Shown piece by piece: positions 52,196 to 62,300 of a stretch of 64,000 bases of DNA (its first letter is position 1; each line of letters starts with the position of its first letter). The stretch covers positions 62,001 through 126,000 of the forward strand of contig JAFEMH010001477.1 of NCBI GenBank assembly GCA_022495995.1, read 5' to 3'. The translations under genes were made by a program, and so were the position numbers. The DNA is from Adenophora triphylla var. japonica (Eukaryota > Streptophyta > Magnoliopsida > Asterales > Campanulaceae). The notes beneath the pieces are model-generated. The model did not search any database, was not told the DNA's origin, and worked only from the letters and a program-made list of their open reading frames with translations.

Positions 52196-52612
52196 AAGGA
52201 ACGGGGCCGGAACGCCGTTTTAACCCGAGATTACTTCTCTTACGGGAAGAGAAGAGGATCTTGGACTAAAACGTATCGGACCCCGTCGACGGTGATGCCT
52301 ACATTTCAATGACTTTTGTCCGAAACGGTTGTAGCGACTGGCGCGTAAACCGAGACGGAACGAGTGTTTAGGGAGAGAGAGTGTTACCTATGGCTAGGGG
52401 TTGACTCTTTTGGCTCGGTTGACGTATAAGGGATACGGTTTTTTGTTTGGAAAGGTGTTTCGAGGTTGTTTGGTTCGTGTTTGGTAGAAATACGAGGTTT
52501 TCATGCAAATCGAGACGAAACGGGGCTCGGGAGGGGTTGAAACTGGTTCATGCCGTGGCTATTTCTGAAAATGGATAATGTTTTCTCCTTTCAAATGTTT
52601 GACCACCCTCTG

Positions 52613-52745
52613 TATTTATAGGGTGATTTTGTAAAAGAGTTTGGATGGACTTTACCTGAATTTGGGAGGGTTTTGTGGTATTTTGGAAATTGGGAGGACC
52701 TGCTGGCAATTTTGTTTTGCCTGAAAAACTGTCCGAACGGACAGT
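52613..52745 (-). promoter_or_regulatory. TATA box and palindrome in GyH LTR
   Basis: TATAAATA on the minus strand at 52613-52620. Upstream of it ACTGTCCGAACGGACAGT (52728-52745) has 8-bp perfect arms. The core GTCCGnnCGGAC is shared with GyE. Confidence 0.65.
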
Positions 52746-53125
52746 GACAACATCTCAGGGGTATTTTGGTCTTTTCACTCTGAAATCTGATTGATGTTGA
52801 CTAGAGGGATGTGGCATGCGTGCCACGTGCCCCTGTGACTCACCAAGGCATGGGTTTTCGTGCCATTATTCTCGGTTTTGTCCGTTTTTTAAATAACTGT
52901 CTGAAATGCCCCCGAAAAGTGTGTTTTTCAGGAAAAGTTGTACTTTCACGTGTGACAACGTGTGTTGAGTACGCTTTGACGTTGGGATGCACGGGGCAGT
53001 CCCGGGACGTCTTGTTGGCTTGAGAACGGGGAGTTTAACGGTTTCCGGTTAACCTGGAGCGGGCTAGTTAACGGATTCCGGTTAACTTTTAACAGATTTT
53101 GACGATCCGGATTTGGGTACTTACA

Positions 53126-53137
53126 GTTAGCCCCTCA
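53126..53137 (-). promoter_or_regulatory. Polypurine tract of GyH
   Basis: On the minus strand TGAGGGGCTAAC before TGTAAGTACCC. Confidence 0.7.
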
Positions 53138-53248
53138 GCGACGTCACTTTCGAAGGAAGTGAGGTCGTTGAAAAAGATAAGGATCCAAATTGGGGGATGC
53201 CTTACTTGAAGAGACCTGAGAGGTCAGCTGGCTGGACCCTTAGCGGAA

Positions 53249-53293
53249 GGATTCCTACGTATCCCAAATGGGAATCGAACCGATCGTAGTTCG
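53249..53293 (-). other. Conserved CTACG/CGTAG hairpin (GyH)
   Basis: On the minus strand GAACTACGATCGGTTCGATT, CCCATTTGGG, ATACGTAGGAATCC, then GGGTCCAGCC. It pairs as in the other elements: the loop differs, the stem is kept. Confidence 0.78.
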
Positions 53294-53348
53294 TAGGTGC
53301 AAGGGTCGCGCGTGGGGACCTTGACCTAAGTGAAGACTGTTGTGAGGC

Positions 53349-53795
53349 GTCTGAACATTCGAGGGCGTGTGGCACCTCAGACCGAGATTACTGAACATTC
53401 GAGGGCGTGTGGCACCTCATACCGAGATTACTGAAACATTCGAGGGCGTGTGGCGCCTCAGACCGAGATTACTGAAACATTCGAGGGCGTGTGGTGCCTC
53501 AGACCGAGATTACTGAAACATTCGAGAGCATGTGGTGCCTCAGACCGAGATTACTGAAAAATTCGAGGGCGTGTGGTGCCTCAGACGGATATTACTGAAA
53601 CATTCGAGGGCGTGTGCGCCTCAGACCGAGATTACTGAAACATTCGAGGGAGTGTGGTGCCTCAGACCGAGATTACTGAAACATTCGAGGGCGTGTGGCG
53701 CCTCAGACCGAGATTACTGAAACATTCGAGGGCGTGTGGCGCCTCAGACCGAGATTATTGAAACATTCAAGGGCGTGTGTTGCCTCAGACCACGA
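53349..53795. repeat. 41-bp minisatellite in GyH 3' UTR
   Basis: About eleven copies of a 41-bp unit containing ATTCGAGGGCGTGTGGCGCC and CAGACCGAGATTACTGAAAC. Confidence 0.93.
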
Positions 53796-53875
53796 TGACG
53801 AGGACGTGTTTGTCCTGAGATGAAGGCGTTCGTTTCTTGAGATTGAATTTTGTGAGGCGTTCGTGCCTTGGGTGC

Positions 53876-54650
53876 TGGACTTATGATGACGGCCAGATTT
53901 TATCTGCTGGGGATATGGTGGCAATGATGGGAATGGTTGCGTTAAACTGGCGTTTTTAACAACACGGAAGGATTGACGTTCTAGCGACGGGGTTAGGAAC
54001 GGGACATGGTCTCGGGAGAGACTGACACATTGCTAGGGAAAAGTGCCCAGAGTTCTAACAGAACTAGGGGGGATTGATTGACGTTTCTTCTTAGACGGAT
54101 GGTCTTAGGGTCCTGCTGGGGAGGAATGTTCGGGCTTACAATGATGGCCGAAGAGGGATTGTTGTGCGGGCTTACCTTGATGACCGCTGAAGTGGGATGG
54201 TCGGGCTTACGATGACTGCCGGGGAAGTGAATGTTCACTTGCTGGAGTGAAAAGGTATTCGGACTTACGAGGATGGCCAAAGAGGGATTGTTGTGCGGGC
54301 TTACCTTGATGGCCGCTGAAATGGGATGGCCGGGCTTATGATTGACGGTTGGAGAGATGAATGTTGGTGAAAACCAATGGGAATTTTGACATCTGGAGAC
54401 GGAATTGTGATTTAACGTCCGAAGACGGTCTGAGATTTAACGTCTGGAGACGAAACGTTAGTGAGAACTAACGGGAAATTTAACGTCTGGAGACGGGATT
54501 TTGATTTAACGTCCGAAGACGGTTTGAGATTTAACGTCTGGAGACAAAAATGAGTGTTTGAATGTCAAACGTCGATTTGAGATTTAACGTCTGGAGACGA
54601 AATGTTAGAAATGTCTAACTAGGATTTAACCTCGGGGAGGGGGTGTTAGA
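53876..54650. repeat. Complex short repeats in GyH 3' UTR
   Basis: Repeated GGGCTTACnnTGATGGCCG words (53880-54350) resemble GyE. Then TTTAACGTCTGGAGACG / TTTAACGTCCGAAGACGG alternates (54375-54610). CGTCTGGAGACG and CGTCCGAAGACG are themselves inverted (CGTC/GACG). Confidence 0.7.
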
Positions 54651-54759
54651 AAGGTCTAACTTGGGGAAATTTTACACTTTTGGAGGCCAAAAGGGGTAAA
54701 ATTGAAAATGTGAGAAGCTGAGGGGCCAAAGTGGCAAGGAATCTTTTCAGCTGTAAAAG

Positions 54760-54773
54760 AGTCCGGCCGGACT
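54760..54773. promoter_or_regulatory. Perfect palindrome upstream of GyH antisense gene
   Basis: AGTCCGGCCGGACT, 14 bp, lies 150 bp upstream of the ATG at 54923. The arms GTCCG/CGGAC are those of the LTR palindrome at 52728-52745. Confidence 0.65.
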
Positions 54774-55081
54774 GAGACTGAATTTGATCAGGTTCAAATC
54801 AGCAACAGGCCGACGCAAACCAGTGCCATTTCTCCATTTTTTCAGGCGAGAGAAGAGAGAAAAGAGAGAAAAAATCCTCCCCCTTTTGCGAGTTTTGTTC
54901 GAATCTTCAAGAGATAATCATCATGGACGCCGGTTTAGAACCACGGGCTTGCCACAGGAGGACCGACAACGAGAGAACGAGGTTGGTGAGGACCATTCGA
55001 ACCACCGCTCTTCCCATGGATCCAACGGAGTTTTATCCGGCCCGGGACACTCACAAATCCAAGGAAGGGATCGAAAGACAG

Positions 55082-55659
55082 GTAAACATCCTCTAAATTC
55101 CTTTAATTTCAGAATGTGCATTCTTTAAATTTTAGGAATTTGATTAGAAATGAGTTAGGGTTCTTTGGTGCCCGAATTGGGGCTTTTGACTTTGTGATGT
55201 GCCTTTGTCGAAATTGACTAAAGTTTAGTTCAATTGACATCATGGGTAGATAACATAAAAATTTTGGTTGCGAAATTCCATGCCTTGGGGTGTTTTCCGA
55301 AATTAAAGTAAGTTTAATTTGGGACGGAGTAATTTTTCGAAATGTTCGAAATGCTTGAAAGTTCCGAATTCGACGGATTTTTCGAAATGTTTTGAAAGTT
55401 TCGAATTCGACGGATTTTTCGAAATGTTTTTAAAGTTCCGAATTCGACGGATTTTTCGAAATATTTTGAAAGTTCCGATTTTGACGGAGTTTTCGAAAGA
55501 TTGTACTTTTTTGGGATTTTGGACCGTTAATACTCCAACTAGGATGGAAATATTTTAGGAAAAATGCACTATATCTGTATTTCATCATTTCGATATGCAT
55601 TCGTGCATTCTGTAGATGTTGTTTCTGTAGTAACGTACTTTTGTCGTGTTCACCTGCAG
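55082..55659 (+). other. Intron 1 of GyH antisense gene with 37-bp repeat
   Basis: Donor GTAAACATCC, acceptor CACCTGCAG. At about 55340-55490 four copies of a 37-bp unit with GAATTCGACGGATTTTTCG and AAATGTTTTGAAAGTTCC. Confidence 0.6.
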
Positions 55660-56358
55660 GGGTGAGGGCCGGTTAATGTCCGTAACTTGAAGAGCAGGAG
55701 AGCCTGTGAGGTGGTACGAGCGATGTGGGAGATGCTCCCAGACGAGGCTCGGGACGGAGAGAGGAGTCCACAGCAGTTTGTGGTTGACTCCGGCTTGGCT
55801 AGATTTATCAGCGCAGAAGCCGTGGTGGCTTCGACGCAGAGGGCGAGGGTCTTGCACGTTGCCCTGAGCGAGTACTGGTGGGACACGACCCACACGTTTC
55901 ACTTCAGGTGGGGGGAGGCGACTGTGACTCCCACTAACTTTGCGGCGATTATGGGGTTGCCATTCTGGGGAAACACACTTGTGTGGGTGGATGGCTACAC
56001 CCCGGAGCAGTTGTCGAAGCTGCTGGGTTTTGATATTACCGATGTCAGGGGCTTGGGTATTCGGTACGGGCCGATGGAGGCTCATCTGAGGAGGGGTATT
56101 GAGGAGTATTTGGAGGGGTCCCCGAGGATGACAGCAGAGCATCTGGCTCGAGGGTTTTTATGGTTTGCTTTGTCAGCTACCTTGTTTCCTACTGCTGACA
56201 CATCATGTCACTTTCCTCTGTTTGGCTCGCTGACTGATCTGGACGCCGTGAGAGGGTTTGCATGGGGAGAGGCCGGTCTGGCCGAGCTCTACCATGCTTT
56301 GGATAGGTTCTCGCGGGGAGAGGAGAACACCATGTGATGTTTTTTGTTTGCCTTGGAT

Positions 56359-56447
56359 GTAAGTTCCCTTCTTTTTCTCTTCCTTGTCTCATTTGTACTC
56401 GTATGTATCTGCTTTGTAGCTGACATAACTTTCCATGTGTTTGACAG
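56359..56447 (+). other. Intron 2 of GyH antisense gene
   Basis: GTAAGTTCCC donor, T-rich body, TTTGACAG acceptor; 89 bp. It lies at the same codon position (before Val-Trp) as the acceptor at 24148 in GyE. Confidence 0.65.
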
Positions 56448-56529
56448 GTGTGGTTTTTGGAGGTGTTCCACCCGCAGAGGTGGGAGACCAGGGAGGAGTA
56501 TGCGTCCTTGTTCCCTGCCATGTGTGTGT

Positions 56530-57031
56530 TGTGAAAATTCGTCTCAAAGTTTGTTTGTCAACCTTGTTGATAAACAAACATCAAGATCCGAGTCAAGGAC
56601 TGAGGCAAAGCTCTGTCCGTATCAAGATTCGATTCTAAACTTGAGTCGAAACTCTGCCCAAATCACCTCACACAAGGTAACCCCCTAAATCCCTTTCTAA
56701 TTGATTATTAGAGTGGTATAAATCTATTGAATCTAGGATCGGCCTAGAGTCTCTCCAAACCATGGGGACGATCTCGAAGCAATCGATCCTACATTCCGTT
56801 TAACCCCGTTAAATGGATCTTTATTTGTTATATTTGAAATCGTCTTCTCTTCTCTGAAAACCTCTCTTTTCTTTAGCAAGACCGATCTCCGGATTGGGTG
56901 GAATGGATGCTCCTTGACCTACCCATTTCATAACCTAAGCCCCGAACCCAATCTCTTTCAAAAAATGGTTTTTCTATGTTTTCCAAACGAATAATATAGG
57001 TGGCGACTCGAAATTAATCACAACGCTCACA
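56530..57031 (+). repeat. 5' LTR of GyI
   Basis: TGTGAAAATTCG to AACGCTCACA, 502 bp, directly followed by the primer site. It is much shorter than the 1.5-2 kb LTRs of the other gypsy elements here. Confidence 0.88.
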
Positions 57032-57032
57032 G

Positions 57033-57050
57033 TGGTGACTCCGCTGGGGA
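57033..57050 (+). promoter_or_regulatory. Primer binding site of GyI (tRNA-Arg type)
   Basis: TGGTGACTCCGCTGGGGA, one base after the LTR; one change from the GyE site. Confidence 0.9.
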
Positions 57051-57144
57051 TTTGAAATTAAGAGGCTTAAACTTGCGTCAAAATTAAAAGAGAGGTTTTC
57101 AAAGAAAATTATTGTAAATTCGATTTTCTGCTCTCAGATGAGGC

Positions 57145-57180
57145 ATATCTCGCACGAGATATCCTATCTCGCCCGAGATA
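57145..57180. promoter_or_regulatory. Palindrome pair in GyI leader
   Basis: ATATCTCGCACGAGATAT (57145-57162) and TATCTCGCCCGAGATA (57165-57180), 20 bp apart. The arms TATCTCG/CGAGATA are perfect. Confidence 0.7.
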
Positions 57181-57464
57181 TCGCCTCGGCAATCTGGTTG
57201 TTTTCTGGTTTCTCCCGTTCATCTCATAGTCCAAGACGAGAGCCGAACACGCAAGGAGAATCCCATAATTCATTATCTGCAGAGTTCCCGCATCTTAAGG
57301 CCTCCCTTAAGATGTAAAACTCGAACCTTTATTTCATTTAAATAATTGATTATTATTTATAAACTGCGTGTGATTGGGTTTTATTTAATTAAAGTCTGGT
57401 CCATTGGGAATTCGGGAGTTGTAAATTAATTTATTTATCTCTCTCTCTTTCTCATTATGTGGAA

Positions 57465-57525
57465 CTACGACGGCCTGAGTCTTCCTAAATTGGGAGAAAC
57501 GTAGGCAACCACTTGGTGCGACCAC
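57465..57525 (+). other. CTACG-type conserved motif in GyI leader
   Basis: GAACTACGACGGCCTGAGTC, a spacer, then GAAACGTAGGCAACCACTTG and GGTGCGACC. This is the motif that otherwise follows pol, here between primer site and gag. Confidence 0.65.
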
Positions 57526-58148
57526 TATTTGTTTTCCTTTTAATTTTCAAAAAAAAATCTCTATTTTTATCTATCACCTAGATTGACTATCACACACGCG
57601 CACTCATGATATATCTGTCATTGCACTGCATACCCTCTATAAATCCGGGACCCACACTAAGGACGGATGACGGTAACCACCTAGTCATCGGTCTCTCCGA
57701 AGTTGGACCATCCCACTCCGCGTATTCAATCCACTTAGATTGTAATATCGCGGGGAGCCTAGCCTTCCAGCCCTGCATCGCCACATTCTCATGTAGATTG
57801 TCTTTTTAGGATCACTTCGTGACCGGTCGGTTTTGACTCGGTGATCTTTTCTTGTTTTTGACCAAAACAAAGCCATGTAAAATTGACAATAAAGAAGGAC
57901 TCGGAAAAGTCCCATCGGAAAAGTCCCTTCGGAAAAGTCCCTTCGGAATGACCCTTTCGGATGTCTCTTTGAAAAAAAAATATATATACATATAATCCTT
58001 CGAAAAACGATCTTACATGGCTTTGTTTTACAAAAATCGGATTGATTGCTTAGTCGTTAGGTTCTGATAAAGGCCTTAGAAACCCCTCAAAACGGATTTT
58101 CCGTTCCGACCAAAATTTAGGTCTAATAAAAATCGACTTTCCGTGTGA
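57526..58148 (+). other. GyI leader, rest
   Basis: No frame supported. Three close copies of TCGGAAAAGTCCC-type words lie at 57905-57960. Nothing else recognised. Confidence 0.5.
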
Positions 58149-58186
58149 TTATCTCGCGCGGGACTACATATCTCGCGCGGGATAAT
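58149..58186. promoter_or_regulatory. Palindrome pair upstream of GyI gag
   Basis: TTATCTCGCGCGGGA and ATATCTCGCGCGGGATAAT, about 20 bp apart and 137-174 bp upstream of the gag ATG at 58323. Both are one base from TCTCGCGCGAGA. Confidence 0.65.
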
Positions 58187-58322
58187 GCCTCTGTTTGCTG
58201 AAACTGAGCCTGAGCCATTTTAGCCTGCTTCCGACTCGTTGGGGCTAGATTTGATCCTGATATCGTCTCTGCATCTCTTCTGTCAGTTTCCGAAGCTACT
58301 CAACTCCAAGACTCCCAACACA

Positions 58323-59132
58323 ATGTCTACAGAAAAGTACTTCGTCATTAAGAGAGATCTCGAAGAGGAAGATTTGCGAAAGATGACCAAGTCTCTTGTC
58401 GCTGAAATGGAGCATGTTGAGGGTTGGAGGGAAGCCTTTAATTTACCTTCCACCCGCATTGCTAGGGATTTCCGGAAGATGGAAAGTGACTCCGGCAGTG
58501 GACGATCATCTGTACAAGAGGAGCTCAGTGACATCAAAACTCAACTTGCCAAAGCCCTGCAGCAAATTAACGACAATGACTCGTGGCATCACATGGAAGA
58601 GTCCATCCAAGCTGAAAAGACAAAGTTACTGATTGAAGAGCTCGAGGAAGTCAAGAGCGAACTCGAGACCATGACCCAAAAGTGTAGCGCCCTCGAAGCC
58701 CACATTGAAGATGACATTGATGAAAGAGTCAAGTATTTCCTCAATACTCTCTACCGTGACCTCAAAGAGCAAATGGAAGAAGAATATCAGTCTCGCCACC
58801 TCGTCTTTGTGCAACACTACGAGAACCATATTCGAGACCTTCACAATCAAATGGCTAAGCGAAGGAAGGGAAGGATTTTCACCTACTTTGGAGGGATCAC
58901 TCTCGGACACATCTTCAGAAGTCTTCACAAGGATGGAGTGATGAAACCAATGGAGGGCTACCAACCTAAGAGGGAAGGTCGATCTCCACACCTCTATTGC
59001 TACTACCATCAATGCCATAGCCATCACACCAATGATTGTTTCAACCTGAAGAATGCAGTCCAAGACTTAGTCGACAACGACACCATCAAACTTGCTCCTA
59101 GCGGAGGTGCCCTTGGTTGGATTAAGAAATGA
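58323..59132 (+). CDS. gag: GyI gag-like protein
   Basis: The start is MSTEKYFVIKRDLEEEDLRK. It is rich in charged residues, with long helices likely to form coiled coils (QEELSDIKTQLAKALQQIND, LLIEELEEVKSELETMTQKC). The C-terminus has CYYHQCHSHHTNDCFNLKNA, a C/H cluster like the C-X3-H...H...C finger at the end of Tat-type Gag. The central capsid core of typical Tat Gag is not evident, and the protein (about 270 residues) is short. The ATG at 58323 is preferred because the coding character starts there and the palindrome pair precedes it. The open frame itself extends upstream to 58239. Confidence 0.7.
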   Translation: MSTEKYFVIKRDLEEEDLRKMTKSLVAEMEHVEGWREAFNLPSTRIARDFRKMESDSGSGRSSVQEELSDIKTQLAKALQQINDNDSWHHMEESIQAEKTKLLIEELEEVKSELETMTQKCSALEAHIEDDIDERVKYFLNTLYRDLKEQMEEEYQSRHLVFVQHYENHIRDLHNQMAKRRKGRIFTYFGGITLGHIFRSLHKDGVMKPMEGYQPKREGRSPHLYCYYHQCHSHHTNDCFNLKNAVQDLVDNDTIKLAPSGGALGWIKK

Positions 59133-59327
59133 AGGCCTCTTTTTCCTTTTTCAGTTATTTACTTTAATTTGCAAAAGAAACGGTTAGTATTCTAGTTTAG
59201 TTTGGATACTACTTGCCTAAAATCCCCATTTGTGGGCAAGAGTATCAAGTTTGCTTTTCAATAATAGTTAGTCAGTATTTCCCTTTTCAATTCTGATTAC
59301 TTCTTTGAGATCAAGAAAGAAAGCACT
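59133..59327 (+). other. GyI gag-pol gap
   Basis: 195 bp, AT-rich with T runs, no protease and no sustained frame. In GyD and GyE the protease lies between gag and the spacer; here the spacer starts directly. An intron or a deletion could explain the gap; splice sites are not clear. Confidence 0.5.
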
Positions 59328-62300
59328 GTGAATGTCATAGAAACTTACAACGAAAACGATTACTCCAAAGCATCTTGGTTTTCTGGAAACCTTCCTGTCT
59401 GGAAAATGATGCAAGCAAAAGGATACTTTCCTGGATTGGGGCTTGGAAAGCACTTACAAGGGATAATGGAACCACCACCGGTTCCCCCACCTCACACAAA
59501 GCATGGCCTAGGATACATCATTTCCATCCACGATGGGGATGACGAAGAAGAGTGGGACTTCACTCAAATCAAGTGGGAAGGAACCGCATACAAAGGCCAC
59601 AAAGACCCAAAGGCCAAGAATTACAACCTCGAGCCATATCGAAAGACACTCAATGGCTACTTCGTTCGGGAAGGGGAAAATATTCCCTACTTTATCTTTT
59701 CAGAACCATGGACTGATGATAAAGGAAAGCGCCAACCGGGCTTTGAAATCTTCAGCACCTGCGATGCTTCACCAGATGAAACAGAACCTGTCCCGCTAAT
59801 CCCTAATGATTTGTGGGGCACAAAGGCAGAAATGACAAGCGAATGGGACTTTGTGTTGGGAGAAGACATGCTGCGACAGTACGAAGACCTGTGCCGGTTA
59901 GAAGACAGCCAGATCCATGCAATCTCCAAGGGGGACACTCCAACTATTGATTACACAAGACTAATACAGAAATGTGATGAGCCAATTCTAAACTGGCACG
60001 TCACCGGAGGACCAGTTGTTGATGAAGACTTCATGATCAAAGAGCTTGGTTGCACTCCCCATCCCCGCAGGAAGATAGGCCCTGTAACTTTCACATTAGA
60101 AGCAGGCTCCACCTCCGATGAACTCACTCAAGAGGAAATCAAGGCGGTGGCTGAACATGTATTCCCTTACTTCCTTAATGAAAGCTTTGATCTTTCCGAG
60201 TACCCTGAGATTGCTAACATCGTGAATGATGAATTAACTAATAATAATCAATATAATGAACATGTTAATAATGAATCATACGATGAGATAGATCAAGAAA
60301 ACGAACAAATCTTAAAAGAATTAGCTAAGCAAGTAGGTCGTTGTGGAAAGAATGGCCCTGTTGACGACGAGGAAATGCAAACGGTTAATCTTGGGATAAC
60401 GGAAGACCCCAGAGAAACAAAGATCGGCAGCTTCTTCAAGGGGGAAGACAGAGAAACCTTGACGCAGCTCCTCAGAGAATATGTCAACGTCTTCGCTTGG
60501 TACTACAAAGATATGCCCGGGTTAAATCAGTCAATTGTGGAGCACAAGATACCGCTGCTACCCAATGCCAAGCCAGTCAAACAGAAACTACGCAGAATCA
60601 AGCCGGAATGGTCAATGCAAGTGAAAGAGGAAATCATGAAGCTCTTGAATGTAGGGTTTATCAAAGTGATCGAGTATCCGGAATGGCTAGCAAACACGGT
60701 ACAGGTAGCCAAGTCAAATGGGAAGATACGAGTCTGAGTCAATTTCAGAGACTTGAATAAGGCATCCCCTAAAGATGACTTCCCGCTACCAAACATAGAC
60801 ATGTTGGTCGACGCCACAGCCGCATACGAAGTCCGCTCATTTGTCGACGGGTTTGCAGGGTATAACCAAATCCTCATGGCAGAGGAGGATCAGCACAAAA
60901 CAGCATTCACCACACCTTGGGGAACGTTCTGCTACACGGTCATGCCGTTTGGTCTCAAGAACGCTGGGGCCACCTACCAAAGGGCAGTCACTACACTATT
61001 CCATGACATGATCCACAAAGAAATAGAGGTATACGTGGACGACATGATTGTTCACTCAAAAGGGACGGATGGTCAGCACTTCAGAGATCTCAGAAAATTC
61101 TTCAATCGACTGAGACAACACAAGATGAGACTCAACCCCGCCAAATGCTCATTCGGAGTGGTCAAAGGGAAAGTCTTAGGGTACATGGTCACAGAGCGTG
61201 GCATAGAGGCAGACCCCGCTAAGATAAGGGCTATCATTGACATGCCTCCACCCAAAACACAGAAAGAAGTAAAGGGATTCATGGGCAGACTTCAATATAT
61301 CAGCCGATTAATCAATCAACTAACTACAATGTGCAATCCCATCTTCAAGCTACTCAAGAAAAACGCACCTCAAGAGTGGACCGAAGAATGTCAAGAAGCA
61401 TTCGAGGAAGTTAAGCATTACTTAACCTCCCCACCTATCCTGGTCCCGCCGCACAAGGAAAAGCCCCTAAAGCTATACCTCACGGTTACCGACAATGCGC
61501 TAGGGGCTATGCTCGCTCAAGAACAGCCTACCTCACACACAGAGAATGCCATCTATTTCGTCAGCCGCAGATTCCAAGGCAGCGAAATCAACTACTCTCC
61601 ACTCGACAAGTCCTGCACCGCTATCGTTTGGGTATCACAAAGGCTAAAGCACTATATAGAAGCCTTCCCGGTTCGCCTCATTGCAAGGATGGATCCGTTG
61701 AAATACATCCTAGACAAATCAAATTTGTCCTCGAGACTGGCCAAATGGTACTTCATGCTCGCGGGATATGATATCACTTACGTCACTCAGAAATCCGTCA
61801 GGGGGAGGGTATTCGCAGATCAGTTGGCCGAATTTCCTTACGACGAAGTGAAGGGGGAAGACCCGCGATTCCCTGATGAAGACATCATGAGTATAGAAGA
61901 AGAAAATAAGTGGAAATTATTTTTCGATGGCGCGGCCAACAAGAGAGGGTTCGGCATTGGAATGTTGTTAGTAGACCCTGATAACATCTATACTCCACTA
62001 GCAATACGTCTTGACTTTGACGCTACCAACAACACCGCAGAATATGAAGCCTGCATAGCGGGGCTTGAGGCAGCCCTAGAATGCAACGTGACTGAACTCA
62101 AAGTATTTGGGGATTCCCAGTTAATCATCAATCAGACACTGAAAAAGTGGAGGGTCCAAGATTCAACCCTTCAAAGATACAGTACCCACCTCCAAGAGTT
62201 GGCACAACAGTTTCAGGATGTCTCATTCCACTATCTCCCTAGAGACAAAAATTGGTTTGCTGACGCATTGGCCACGCTCGCTTCCTTTGTTGAAATTCCT

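Larger units (their letters stand above)
51098..53125 (-). repeat. 3' LTR of GyH
   Basis: About 2.03 kb, TGTAAGTACCC to GGTAATTTCA on the minus strand. TATAAATA is at 52613-52620. The LTR is dense in short repeats: a 48-bp unit three times (about 51235-51372), the arms TTTGA...TCAAA (51535-51815), and CGGATCnAACGATCCGG words (52070-52190). A (TG)n run is near 51500-51520. Confidence 0.9.
51098..56529 (-). mobile_element. GyH: Ty3/gypsy (Tat/Ogre-like) element, 3' part
   Basis: A minus-strand element with its 3' LTR, purine tract, 3' UTR and an antisense plant-mobile-domain gene. The pol and 5' LTR must lie beyond GyI, off the window. The LTR ends (TGTAAGTACCC, GGTAATTTCA) and 3' UTR words resemble GyE. 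Confidence 0.88.
54923..56529 (+). pseudogene. GyH antisense gene: plant mobile domain protein, cut by GyI
   Basis: Exon 1 (54923-55081) starts MDAGLEPRACHRRTDNER and ends before a GTAAAC donor. An intron with a 37-bp repeat ends at CACCTGCAG (55659). Exon 2 (55660-56358) carries the plant mobile domain: RRACEVVRAMWEMLPDEARD, FHFRWGEATVTPTNFAAIMG, LARGFLWFALSATLFPTADT and GLAELYHALDRFSRGEE. It has TGA stops at 55663-55665 and 56336-56338. Intron 2 (56359-56447) runs GTAAGT to TTTGACAG. Exon 3 starts VWFLEVFHPQRWETREEYAS and is cut by the GyI LTR. The family derives from transposons and is common in plant nuclei; what it does for a Tat element is unknown. Confidence 0.78.
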
